From a virus, in IMG/VR virus record IMGVR_UViG_3300042389_000787, positions 1-48,131 of that record: DNA of 48,131 nt. One strand, 5' to 3'. Below are positions 21,466-29,374 of this stretch, in pieces (position 1 is the stretch's first letter; each line of letters begins with the position of its first letter). Both the position numbers and the translations under genes were made by a program. The notes beneath the pieces are model-generated. The model ran no database searches. It was given only the letters and a program-made list of their open reading frames with translations, and had not been told where the DNA came from.

Positions 21466-22430
21466 TGGCCGATATCTCCGATGTCATGGCCGGGCTGGTC
21501 TCGACCGTCGCAGGGATCCTTTTCCCCGGCACGAGCTACACGCCCGGCGCGCTCGCCACATCCGGCGGCGTATCGGTCAAGGTCTATCGCGGCTGGCCAA
21601 CCTCGGGCCGGTTTGATGAGGACATCGCGGCCGGGCGCGCTCACGTCTCGGTGTTCGCCGATGGCGGTTCGGCCCGTGACACCACCCGATACATGCCGCA
21701 GTCCCGTCTCGTCTCGGAACGCGCGCCCACCATCACGGTCGCAGTGTCAGGCTCCGTCGTCACGATCGGCGGCACCATCACGGCAGGGGATGTGATCGGG
21801 ATCACAGCCGGCGATCGCCATGCCGGCACGTTCTATGCCCACGCGGTAGCGACCGGGAACACGATCGCCTCCATCGCGGCCCTGTTCGCCGACGTCATCC
21901 CGGGCGCGTCCGCCGCGGCGGGTTCCGGCGGCGCCTGGGTCCTGACGATCGCCGCGCCCCGCGTGGCGGCCCGGACAACCGGCCCTATCACCTCGGCAAC
22001 CGAAGTCCGCCGGCAGTCCCAAGGCGTTCGGGTCACGGTCTGGGCGCCGACGCCGGCCATCCGGGACACGCTGGGCGCCGCGATCGACGCCGGGATAGCC
22101 GGACTGCGGAATGCCGCGGGCAACCTGACGCGCGCGATCCAGGCCGGGTCCGATAGCGCCATGATCGCCTATCGCGGCTCGACCGATATCGACATGACCG
22201 CCCGGGATCGGGTCTGGCGCCGGGACCTGCTCTACACGGCCGAATACCCCACAAGCCTGATCGAAACGACCGTTCGGATGCTGGCGTGTGGCGGTGCTGG
22301 CCAGATCAACGGGTCCGCGCTGGAGCCGATCGGCGGACTGTGGCGCGTCGAGGAAGTCCTGACCACGGTCAATGACGACGAATACTGGATGGATCAGGCC
22401 GGGCATCTGGTCGGGGAGCAAGCCACATGA
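21465..22430 (+). CDS. Neck/tail-terminator candidate, 321 aa
   Basis: 321 residues. The first ~85 and last ~110 (DTLGAAIDAGIAGL, MTARDRVWRRDLLYTAEYPT) resemble one split domain, interrupted by a Thr/Val/Ala-rich beta insertion (about 85-185). Such build occurs in tail completion proteins. The placement before fibre-like proteins and the sheath fits. Function is inferred from position. Confidence 0.55.
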   Translation: MADISDVMAGLVSTVAGILFPGTSYTPGALATSGGVSVKVYRGWPTSGRFDEDIAAGRAHVSVFADGGSARDTTRYMPQSRLVSERAPTITVAVSGSVVTIGGTITAGDVIGITAGDRHAGTFYAHAVATGNTIASIAALFADVIPGASAAAGSGGAWVLTIAAPRVAARTTGPITSATEVRRQSQGVRVTVWAPTPAIRDTLGAAIDAGIAGLRNAAGNLTRAIQAGSDSAMIAYRGSTDIDMTARDRVWRRDLLYTAEYPTSLIETTVRMLACGGAGQINGSALEPIGGLWRVEEVLTTVNDDEYWMDQAGHLVGEQAT

Positions 22431-22807
22431 GCGGCACGATCACAGGCACCCCGGTATCCCTCTCGACCCTGGCAACGATGGTCTCAGACCGCATCCAGGC
22501 CAACAATCAGCCGTTCCAGGTCGTGTCGGTATCGGCCGATCTGACCCTCACCCGGGAGGCGCATAACTCCCGGCTGCTCAAGTTCCTGGTCCCGAACATC
22601 GTCATCATTCCGGCGGCGTTCGCGAGCATCGGGGAGGGCTTCAATCTGGTGTTTGCCAACCTGTCCGGCGGCAACATCATCATGGCCGGCATGACGAACG
22701 CGGCGGGCCATGTGCAGGTTCTGCCAGGCGCCACGGGTGGCATCCTCGGAATTGCCGGCCCGACCGCCAACGAGGTCCGCTGGTTCGCGGACCTGTCCGC
22801 GCCATGA
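22427..22807 (+). CDS. Small beta-rich virion protein, 126 aa
   Basis: ATGA overlap at both ends. Beta-rich with Gly/Asn turns (NIVIIPAAFASIG, FANLSGGNIIMAG), like a decoration or fibre knob domain. No catalytic motif. Part of a four-gene fibre-like block before the sheath. Confidence 0.6.
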   Translation: MSGTITGTPVSLSTLATMVSDRIQANNQPFQVVSVSADLTLTREAHNSRLLKFLVPNIVIIPAAFASIGEGFNLVFANLSGGNIIMAGMTNAAGHVQVLPGATGGILGIAGPTANEVRWFADLSAP

Positions 22808-23484
22808 CCACGCCCGCGCAACACATGGTCCAGGCCCTGGCCGCGCTGCAACCGGCGGCAGAGCCGGACAAGCTGGCGATCTATCTCGACATGCTGGCCC
22901 CCGCGCCCGCGACGCCGGCGACGCCTGCGACGCTCGTCATCGACATGCTGACGACCGCGCCGACCGTGACGCTCTTGATTGATATCCTCGCGGATCAATA
23001 CGAGGTCGGGGCGCCGGAAATTGGCACATACGAGGTCGGGCCACCCGAGTATCCAACCAATCCAGGCCCTGGGCTGTTTGAGGTCGGGCCTTCGGAAATC
23101 GTGATCCCCTGGGGTTTCGGGATCAGCATTCTTGATGAGGTCAACCCGCCCGGTATCGCCGGGATCGGCGGAGCGACGCTGGTCCTGGATATGATGGAAG
23201 GCTTCTACGCGGTCGAAACATTCCCGCCCGCCGCGACGCTGGTCATCGACATGATGCGGAGCGGAGCGAACCCGACCATCAGCATCGACATGCTCCGGGA
23301 CGAGTATTTCGCGAATGACGACCTGGATGACCGGGGCCTGTTCGAGAGCGGCGCACCCGAAACGACGTTCGATGGCGTCCGGTTGGAGCCTGATCCAGCC
23401 TACTGGTTTGACAACATCGTGATCAATTCCCCGGACGATACCCGGCTTGACTTTCTTGTTCTGGACGAGGCCGAACTGCCATGA
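22804..23484 (+). CDS. Repetitive acidic protein, 226 aa
   Basis: Built from degenerate repeats: ATLVIDML, VTLLIDIL, ATLVLDMM, ATLVIDMM and ISIDML alternate with Y/F-EVG-(A/P)-PE segments. Acidic and Pro-rich. The DNA repeats are also similar, suggesting recent internal duplication. No known family. It may be an elongated virion spacer or fibre. Confidence 0.6.
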   Translation: MTTPAQHMVQALAALQPAAEPDKLAIYLDMLAPAPATPATPATLVIDMLTTAPTVTLLIDILADQYEVGAPEIGTYEVGPPEYPTNPGPGLFEVGPSEIVIPWGFGISILDEVNPPGIAGIGGATLVLDMMEGFYAVETFPPAATLVIDMMRSGANPTISIDMLRDEYFANDDLDDRGLFESGAPETTFDGVRLEPDPAYWFDNIVINSPDDTRLDFLVLDEAELP

Positions 23485-24854
23485 CGCTCTATCCCAAGCA
23501 ACGACTGACGGCGGCCAAAGCCCAGAGCACCATCGACGCCGCCGTTGCGGCTGCCATGGCCGGCTACGCGCCCCCGACGCCGCCATCAGCCCTGGCTTCC
23601 GCTGCGCCGCGGCGGCTGATCCTCACGCAGCGGTCCGCCGGCTTTCGGGGGTCGGATAATATCGGCGTATCCGATGATCAGACCTTCCACGATATCCGCA
23701 CCCTGCCGGGCGGCGCATCTGGGTGGATCAGGCTCGTCTTCTTCTATGATTTGACGGACGGGGATTGCACGATTGAGGGCGCCATCGCGGCGCAAACCGC
23801 GTCGCTCGCCAGCCCGATCAACCCCGTGGATGAGGCCGGCAATCCGGTCTCGTGGACCACGTTCGCGTTCAATAACGGCGGCCTCGATCTTTCGCTGCGC
23901 CAGCAACTGGAAACCGCCTATACGACCGCCGTGACGCCCGTCACGTCGATCACGATGCGGCGGCCTCCGCTCAACGCGACGGAGAGCGTCGACGGATTTT
24001 CCAAACAGAACGGCAACACGTTCTCGGATTGGCTCTGGGTTCCGCCCTTCCGTCGGACCGATGGCGGCGCGTTCAACCTACTCATGACCCGGGTCAAGTT
24101 CTCGGGTGAGGTAACGACCACGCCAGCCCTGGGGGCCGGCTATGAGGCCGGCGCGGGTGGGCGGTTCGTGCGGTCCTACCTGAACGCCGGCGATTGCGTG
24201 GCCACGCCTGGGAGCTTTGTCAGCACATCGCAGGCAACCATCTCGGCTGGCCTGACGATCCAGTATATCCCGCAGTCACCGTCGATCCAGATCGCGTCGA
24301 CGGGTGATTCCACCATGACGCCATCGCTCAATCATGTGGCTCTTTCTGCATTCCAGCTTTCAAGCACGGCCATGCCGATCGAGTATTGCTCGACCGCAAA
24401 GGGCGGTCTGTCGGCGGTCGAATACGCGGACCAGTTCCGCCAGCTACAGCCGGCGGTCGATCCGTCCATCATGTTCTTGGAGATGTGGTCTCCGAACGGA
24501 GGCGCGGGCCTGGCCGCGGCGGAACTTGGCTGGGCCATGAACATGCAGATCGCGGCCGATGTCCTGCGCGCTGGCGGCGTGCCGGTTCTGATTGCCCCCT
24601 ATCCATGCCCAGGCCGGATCACCACGGCGGCGCAAGAGGCCGTCCGCCTAAGCATCGTGGCACGGTGCCTGGCGGCGCGTGATGCTGGAATGCGCGTCAT
24701 GGATTTGAATGCCCTGATGTCAGCCGGCGAAAGCCCGGTCGCAACTATCAAGCCGGCTTACTCGACAGATGGCGTTCACCCCACGCTGGACGGGCATGAG
24801 TTGATCGCGGCCCAAGCAACGGTCCCGATGCTCCGCAGCATTCTCAACATCTGA
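23481..24854 (+). CDS. SGNH/GDSL esterase on a virion protein
   Basis: 457 residues. The first ~260 are beta-rich and probably attach the protein to the virion. The last ~190 form an SGNH hydrolase: block I GDS (275-277, Ser277), Gly309 in KGGLS, Asn339 in WSPNGG, and DGVHP (430-434) with Asp430 and His433. Such enzymes in tail spikes remove acetyl groups from surface sugars and so help adsorption. Located before the sheath rather than with the distal fibre. Confidence 0.78.
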   Translation: MTLYPKQRLTAAKAQSTIDAAVAAAMAGYAPPTPPSALASAAPRRLILTQRSAGFRGSDNIGVSDDQTFHDIRTLPGGASGWIRLVFFYDLTDGDCTIEGAIAAQTASLASPINPVDEAGNPVSWTTFAFNNGGLDLSLRQQLETAYTTAVTPVTSITMRRPPLNATESVDGFSKQNGNTFSDWLWVPPFRRTDGGAFNLLMTRVKFSGEVTTTPALGAGYEAGAGGRFVRSYLNAGDCVATPGSFVSTSQATISAGLTIQYIPQSPSIQIASTGDSTMTPSLNHVALSAFQLSSTAMPIEYCSTAKGGLSAVEYADQFRQLQPAVDPSIMFLEMWSPNGGAGLAAAELGWAMNMQIAADVLRAGGVPVLIAPYPCPGRITTAAQEAVRLSIVARCLAARDAGMRVMDLNALMSAGESPVATIKPAYSTDGVHPTLDGHELIAAQATVPMLRSILNI

Positions 24855-24866
24855 CGAGGATTAAAT

Positions 24867-26087
24867 ATGGCCCGCACAAGTGTATCGTTCTCGGACCTTG
24901 TAACGCTCACTCGGGCGTCGGCGAAAACCCTGTTCGGACCGGCCGGGAAGTTGATCGAGACGGCTGCTGACGCGCGCGCCATCAACTATGTGCCGACGAC
25001 CGGCGCCGTCCTGGGGATGCGGCTTGAGAGTGCCGGCACGAATGTTGCGCCGACGCCAAGCTCCCCGCACAGCATCTATACTCTGGCATCTGGCGGCGCC
25101 ATCGTGGCCAACCAAGGCGTCGCCCCGGATGATGGCGCAACGACCACCATGGCCCGGTTCACGGTGGATTCAGCATCGTCGACGCACTACATCGCGCGGA
25201 CGAACTGGAACGTCGCGAACTCGGGCCAGACACTCACCTATTCCGTATTCGTGAAGAACCGCGGCATCCCGGCGCTTCGCCTGCAACTCTACGACCACAC
25301 ATCCACGACAAACACGATCTACGCCACGTTCGACATGACCACGGGGACGAAGACGGATCAGGTCGCGGGCGGCGCCGGAACCATCATCTCGGCTGGGATC
25401 GAAGCCTACGCCACCGGCGGATACCGGCTCTGGATCACCGGATGCCCAAACCCGGGCCAATCGAACAACATTCAGATACGCATCTTCGCTATGTCTGGCG
25501 GATCGACCATCTTTCTTGGAGACGGCGTTTCCGGGTTTGATTTCTGGGGCGTCAATATCTGCAATTCGCCGCTGATCCAGTCGTTCATTTCCTCCGCCGG
25601 AACCCGCGCGGTCGATATCGCGCGAGTGGCAACCCTGTCCCCCTACTTCAACGCCTCCAAGGGCACGTTCGTCTTTCACGCGCGGATGCCATCGACCGCG
25701 CCGACCGGCGTCAAGCTGCAACTGTTCCGGCTGGATGACGGCACGGATGACAATGTGATTGAGGCGTATGTCCCGTCCGCCACGGGCAACGTCGAGGCCC
25801 GCATCCGGGCGGCTGGCAGCACGGTGTTCAATCAGGTCGCGGGCACCTACACGGCAGGGTCCGTCGTCAAGATGAACCTGAGCTACGCGGCCAACGCGTT
25901 CGCCGCGGCGCTGTATGGCGGCGTCGCGGTCACGGGCAGTTCCGGCGCTGTCCCGGTCGGTATCAACGCCGGATACATCGGATGCTCCGACGTGGCCGGC
26001 GCGAACAGCCTGAACGGGGACTTCCAGAACTTCCGCTACTTCCCGGACAACGTGTCGTCTGGCGACCTGCCGTTGCTGACGGTCTGA
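24867..26087 (+). CDS. Lectin-like fibre or spike protein, 406 aa
   Basis: Begins with a short SFSDLVTLTRAS segment found in virion proteins of alphaproteobacterial phages, then two beta-sandwich regions: about 85-225 (YSVFVKNRG..., YATFDMTTG..., GYRLWITG) and about 245-400 (KGTFVFHARMPS, MNLSYAANAFAAALYGG). Both look like concanavalin/CBM folds. Likely binds host sugars or decorates the particle. RBS GAGG before ATG. Confidence 0.68.
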   Translation: MARTSVSFSDLVTLTRASAKTLFGPAGKLIETAADARAINYVPTTGAVLGMRLESAGTNVAPTPSSPHSIYTLASGGAIVANQGVAPDDGATTTMARFTVDSASSTHYIARTNWNVANSGQTLTYSVFVKNRGIPALRLQLYDHTSTTNTIYATFDMTTGTKTDQVAGGAGTIISAGIEAYATGGYRLWITGCPNPGQSNNIQIRIFAMSGGSTIFLGDGVSGFDFWGVNICNSPLIQSFISSAGTRAVDIARVATLSPYFNASKGTFVFHARMPSTAPTGVKLQLFRLDDGTDDNVIEAYVPSATGNVEARIRAAGSTVFNQVAGTYTAGSVVKMNLSYAANAFAAALYGGVAVTGSSGAVPVGINAGYIGCSDVAGANSLNGDFQNFRYFPDNVSSGDLPLLTV

Positions 26088-26114
26088 TCAACATCTTTCA
26101 CAGGAGCGACCTGG

Positions 26115-27665
26115 ATGCCCATTGTCCAGCAGGGTAGCCTTAACACGACGGCGTTGGTGGTGCCCGATCTGTATGTGCAGATCGTCGCGCCGCAGAACCT
26201 TCTTCTAAACGGCGTTCCAACGAACGTCGTTGGGATCGTCGGAACCGCATCGTGGGGGCCGAAGAACAACGCGACCATCTGCGCTTCCATGGCCGATTAC
26301 GCGCGCCTGTTCGGTCCGATCCAGAACCGGAAGTATGACGCCGGGACCGCCATGGCGACGGCGGTTCAGCAGGGCGCGCAGGATTTCCGGGTGGTGCGCG
26401 TGACGGACGGTGACGACGTGGCGGCTACCTCGGCCGGCGTGTCCACCTGCATCACGTTCACCGCGATCTATACCGGGTCCCTCGGCAACAGCCTCACCGC
26501 ATCCCTCTCGACCGGCTCCAAGGCGTCTTCCTTCAAATTCACGGTTGGCCTGCCGGGGCAGCAGCCCGAGGTCTATGACAACATCACCGGATCGGGGAAT
26601 GCGTTCTGGCTGGCGCTGACGGCGGCGATCAACAACGGCCAATCGGTGCAGCGCGGCCCGTCGCAACTGATCACCGCGTCGGCAGGGGCTGGCACCACGG
26701 CGGCGGCTGCGGCGACGTTCACCTTCTCCAGCGGCGTCGATGGCGCGGCGACGGCGACCATGGCGACCCTGATCGGGTCGGACAGCAGCCGGACCGGCAT
26801 GTATGCCTTGCGCGCCCAGGGCGTCTCCATCGGCGTCCTGGCGGACGGGGACGACAGCACGCAATGGTCGACGGCCAACGCGTTCGGCCTGTCCGAAGGC
26901 ATCTACATGATCCAGGTCATCCCGGCCGGGACCTCGATCAGTTCCGCCGTCACGGCCAAGAACGGCGCCGGGGTGGACAGCTACGCCACGAAACTGATGC
27001 ACGGCGATTGGGTCTGGTGGAACGACCAAGCGAACGCCGTGACGCGCCTGGTGTCGCCGCAGGGCTTCATCGCCGGGCGCCTGGCCAACCTGTCCCCGGA
27101 GCAGTCCAGCCTCAACAAGCCGCTCTTTTCCGTGGTCGGGTCGCAAAAGTCGGGCCTGCCGACCGGGCAGAACCAGGCCTATTCGGCGGCGGAACTCTCG
27201 GTGCTGTTCCAGGCCGGGATTGACGTGATCGCGAACCCGCAGCCGGGCGGACGGTATTGGGGCGCGCGGGCCGGGCACAACAGCAGTTCCAGCGCGGCCG
27301 TGAACGGCGACAACTATACCCGGCTCACGAACTACATCTCCGCGACGCTCGCCGCGGGCATGGGTGTCTATGTCGGGCAGGTCATCAACGCCGACCTGTT
27401 CCGCCGCATCCGCGCGACGCTGCTGTCCTACCTGCAGAACATGCTTCAGCAGGGCCAGCTTGGCAGCACGGACGGATCGCTCCCGTTCAGCGTGATCTGC
27501 GACGCCCGGAACAACCCGCTGAGCCGGACCGCGCTGGGCTACGTCCAGGCGGATGTGCAGGTCCAATACATGGCGATCAACGAGAAGTTCATCGTCAACC
27601 TGGAGGGCGGGCAGACGGTGCAGGTCCTGCGCCAGACCACCCCGGCCGGCCAGGTCGCGGCGTAA
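26115..27665 (+). CDS. Tail sheath protein
   Basis: 516 residues. Early motif VVGIVGTASWGPKNN (36-50) and ARLFGP belong to contractile sheath proteins, and the C-terminal ~130 residues (AATLAAG..., VGQVINADLFRRIRATLLSYLQNML) match their conserved end. The centre is a variable surface domain (about 100-270). RBS AGGAGCGAC precedes ATG. It shows that the phage is a myovirus. Confidence 0.92.
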   Translation: MPIVQQGSLNTTALVVPDLYVQIVAPQNLLLNGVPTNVVGIVGTASWGPKNNATICASMADYARLFGPIQNRKYDAGTAMATAVQQGAQDFRVVRVTDGDDVAATSAGVSTCITFTAIYTGSLGNSLTASLSTGSKASSFKFTVGLPGQQPEVYDNITGSGNAFWLALTAAINNGQSVQRGPSQLITASAGAGTTAAAAATFTFSSGVDGAATATMATLIGSDSSRTGMYALRAQGVSIGVLADGDDSTQWSTANAFGLSEGIYMIQVIPAGTSISSAVTAKNGAGVDSYATKLMHGDWVWWNDQANAVTRLVSPQGFIAGRLANLSPEQSSLNKPLFSVVGSQKSGLPTGQNQAYSAAELSVLFQAGIDVIANPQPGGRYWGARAGHNSSSSAAVNGDNYTRLTNYISATLAAGMGVYVGQVINADLFRRIRATLLSYLQNMLQQGQLGSTDGSLPFSVICDARNNPLSRTALGYVQADVQVQYMAINEKFIVNLEGGQTVQVLRQTTPAGQVAA

Positions 27666-27689
27666 CCCAAGAACTGAAAGGATGACGCC

Positions 27690-28124
27690 ATGACTGCGAT
27701 TGCTGATTTCAACATCGGCCGGGATGTCGAGGTCGTGCTGATGATGGGCGCGCTGGGCAGGCTCGACTTGCAGAAGGTCGAGGGCTTTTCGGCCCGGCAG
27801 GTGACCAACACGGTGCAGATCAAGCCGCTGAACGAACCGATGATCGGACGCTATGTGCCATCCGGTTGGGAGGGGGATTTCAGCGTGGACCGGGCGAACT
27901 CGGTTGTGGACGACGCCATCGCCACGATCGAGGCCGGCTTCTGGAATGGGCTGCGCCTGGCCACCGGAACGATGTTCCAATACATCAACGAGGTGAACGG
28001 GTCCGTCTCGACCTATCAGTATGATGAGGTGTCCATTTCGCTTTCGGACGCTGGCGCCGCAACGGCCGATGCGCCCATCAAGCAGAAAATCACATGGATG
28101 GCGCGGAGGCGGAGGAAAGTCTGA
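27690..28124 (+). CDS. Tail tube protein
   Basis: 144 residues, beta-rich, immediately after the sheath as in other myoviruses. VEVVLMMGALGRLDLQKVEGFSARQVTNTVQIKPLNEP is typical of tube proteins. TGA overlaps the next start (TGATG). Forms the inner tube by hexamer stacking. Confidence 0.86.
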   Translation: MTAIADFNIGRDVEVVLMMGALGRLDLQKVEGFSARQVTNTVQIKPLNEPMIGRYVPSGWEGDFSVDRANSVVDDAIATIEAGFWNGLRLATGTMFQYINEVNGSVSTYQYDEVSISLSDAGAATADAPIKQKITWMARRRRKV

Positions 28125-28480
28125 TGGACGCCCCCAAGGTCCTGACCGACGCCAAGGGCCGCAAGATCACCCTCCGTGACCTGACAATCATGGACCAGAT
28201 GCGGATGCTGCGCGCGATCGGCGCGGCTCAGGCGAGCAATCAGCCGTATGTGCAGATGGTCACCGTGGCCTGCATGGTCGAGGCGATCGACGGCGTTCCG
28301 CAGCCGTTCCCGACGAACGAACGCGGGATTGACGCCGCCGTGAGCCGCCTGGGTGACGATGGTATGGCCGTGGTCATGATGGACATGATCACCGAACAGA
28401 ACCGCGTCATGGAAGCCGCACAGCGGGCCGTGGAAGGCGGGGACGCGGCGCCTGACCCTTTGGCACCGTCCGGCTCCTAA
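28124..28480 (+). CDS. Tail assembly chaperone, short form
   Basis: 118 residues from ATG 28124 (TGATG with the tube gene). Mostly helical with LTIMDQMRMLRAIGAAQASNQPY; it corresponds to lambda gpG or P2 gpE, which guide the tape measure. Near its end lies a perfect -1 slippery site, giving a longer product with the overlapping frame. Confidence 0.8.
   Translation: MDAPKVLTDAKGRKITLRDLTIMDQMRMLRAIGAAQASNQPYVQMVTVACMVEAIDGVPQPFPTNERGIDAAVSRLGDDGMAVVMMDMITEQNRVMEAAQRAVEGGDAAPDPLAPSGS
28456..28462 (+). promoter_or_regulatory. Programmed -1 frameshift site CCCTTTG
   Basis: Read in the chaperone frame as C CCT TTG, this is an X-XXY-YYZ heptamer; both tRNAs can re-pair at CCC TTT after slipping back one base. 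The -1 frame is closed by TGA just upstream (28453-28455) and open downstream to 28653, exactly what a programmed site requires. Confidence 0.85.
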
Positions 28481-28653
28481 CCGAACACGGGCCACTCCGG
28501 GAGGCGCTGTATCTCGTCAAGAACGGGGTCCCCTGGATTGAGGCCATGAAGATGGAGCCGGAAGATCGGTTCGCGATGGTGGTCGTTTTCGCGGAGTTCG
28601 ATGGGCTGGTGTTCAACTGGCAAACCGGGACGATGGAAAGGCCGAAGAAATGA
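28462..28653 (+). CDS. Tail assembly chaperone, frameshift extension
   Basis: Open frame without its own good start that continues the chaperone after a -1 slip at 28456-28462. It adds 63 residues (GTVRLLTEHGPLREALYLVKNG..., ending MERPKK), for a total of 176. This is the equivalent of lambda gpGT or P2 E+E'. TGA overlaps the next ATG. Confidence 0.82.
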   Translation, partial: GTVRLLTEHGPLREALYLVKNGVPWIEAMKMEPEDRFAMVVVFAEFDGLVFNWQTGTMERPKK

Positions 28654-29126
28654 GGGACATGACGCTCACCGGGTTCATCGCGCACCTGACCGTTGCCCAG
28701 GCCATGGTGAACACCACGAACCGATCCGCGCTGGATCAGGCCGCGCGCGTCGTGGAACGCGAGGCCAAGGCTATCGTCGGGAAATACCAGACCCGCGCCG
28801 GCCCGTTCGCGGGATGGGCGGAACTGGCGCAGTCGACCAAGAATGACCGTGTGCGGCAGGGCTTCTCCGAGAACGAGCCGGGCCTGCGGTCGGGCGAAAT
28901 GCGGGACAGCATCGGGCGCGCGGTCGGGCGGAATGAGGCCGTGGTCGGGTCGAATAATGAAAAGCTCGTGCGGTTCGAGCTTGGCACGAGCAAGCAGCAG
29001 CCCCGGTCCGTCCTGGGCATCGCGGCGGTCCACAAGGGGCCGGAAGTCGCGCGCATTCTCGGCCAGGGCGTGGTCAAGCACCTTGTCGGGCAGGGCGTGT
29101 TCGGCGGGCGCCTGCCTATCCCGTGA
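28650..29126 (+). CDS. Tail completion protein, HK97 gp10-like (probable)
   Basis: 158 residues. An N-terminal helix (LDQAARVVEREAKAIVG) is followed by GPFAGWAELAQSTKNDR and LRSGEMRDSI, a pattern shared by gp10/virion morphogenesis families, and by beta strands (VVGSNNEKLVRFELGTSKQQPRS). ATGA overlap with the chaperone extension. Lies before an antisense gene and the tape measure. Confidence 0.7.
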   Translation: MRDMTLTGFIAHLTVAQAMVNTTNRSALDQAARVVEREAKAIVGKYQTRAGPFAGWAELAQSTKNDRVRQGFSENEPGLRSGEMRDSIGRAVGRNEAVVGSNNEKLVRFELGTSKQQPRSVLGIAAVHKGPEVARILGQGVVKHLVGQGVFGGRLPIP

Positions 29127-29346
29127 ACAGGCCCACGACGATCAGGACCACGATCCCGATGGGGATCATCAGGAACGGCGACAGGCCCACAAGGGCGCCG
29201 ATGATGAGGCGCTGTTTCACCGTCAGGGATCTGATGCGGGACCGGAAGCCCGGCGGGTGAAGGTCGATGACGCGGGCGTGTCGCGCGCGCCATGCGGGGG
29301 TTCCGCCGTCGTCTTGGAAGTCAAGGCGGGGGTCTAGCGGTGGCAT
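29116..29346 (-). CDS. Antisense membrane protein (moron candidate), 76 aa
   Basis: Minus-strand gene in an otherwise rightward tail operon. The last ~30 residues form a transmembrane helix (LIIGALVGLSPFLMIPIGIV, then VLIVVGLFTG) after a soluble, Arg-rich N-terminal part. An extended -10 promoter ends seven bases before the ATG, so the message is probably leaderless. The plus strand here has no gene between 29127 and 29374. Independent promoter and orientation suggest a gene expressed in the lysogen, such as a superinfection exclusion factor; that is inference. Confidence 0.68.
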   Translation of the reverse strand: MPPLDPRLDFQDDGGTPAWRARHARVIDLHPPGFRSRIRSLTVKQRLIIGALVGLSPFLMIPIGIVVLIVVGLFTG

Positions 29347-29352
29347 CTGGAC

Positions 29353-29361
29353 AGTATAGCA
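29353..29361 (-). promoter_or_regulatory. Extended -10 promoter of antisense gene
   Basis: TGCTATACT on the minus strand: TG, one base, then TATACT with five of six matches to the -10 consensus. No good -35 box, which extended -10 promoters do not need. The expected start, seven bases on, is the A of the ATG at 29346. Confidence 0.6.
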
Positions 29362-29374
29362 TGGGGATGGGCCG

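Noticed and set aside
26205-27980. 591-codon leftward frame over the sheath gene
   Set aside because: Shadow of sheath and tube genes; no recognisable domain, high Arg/Gly/His content.
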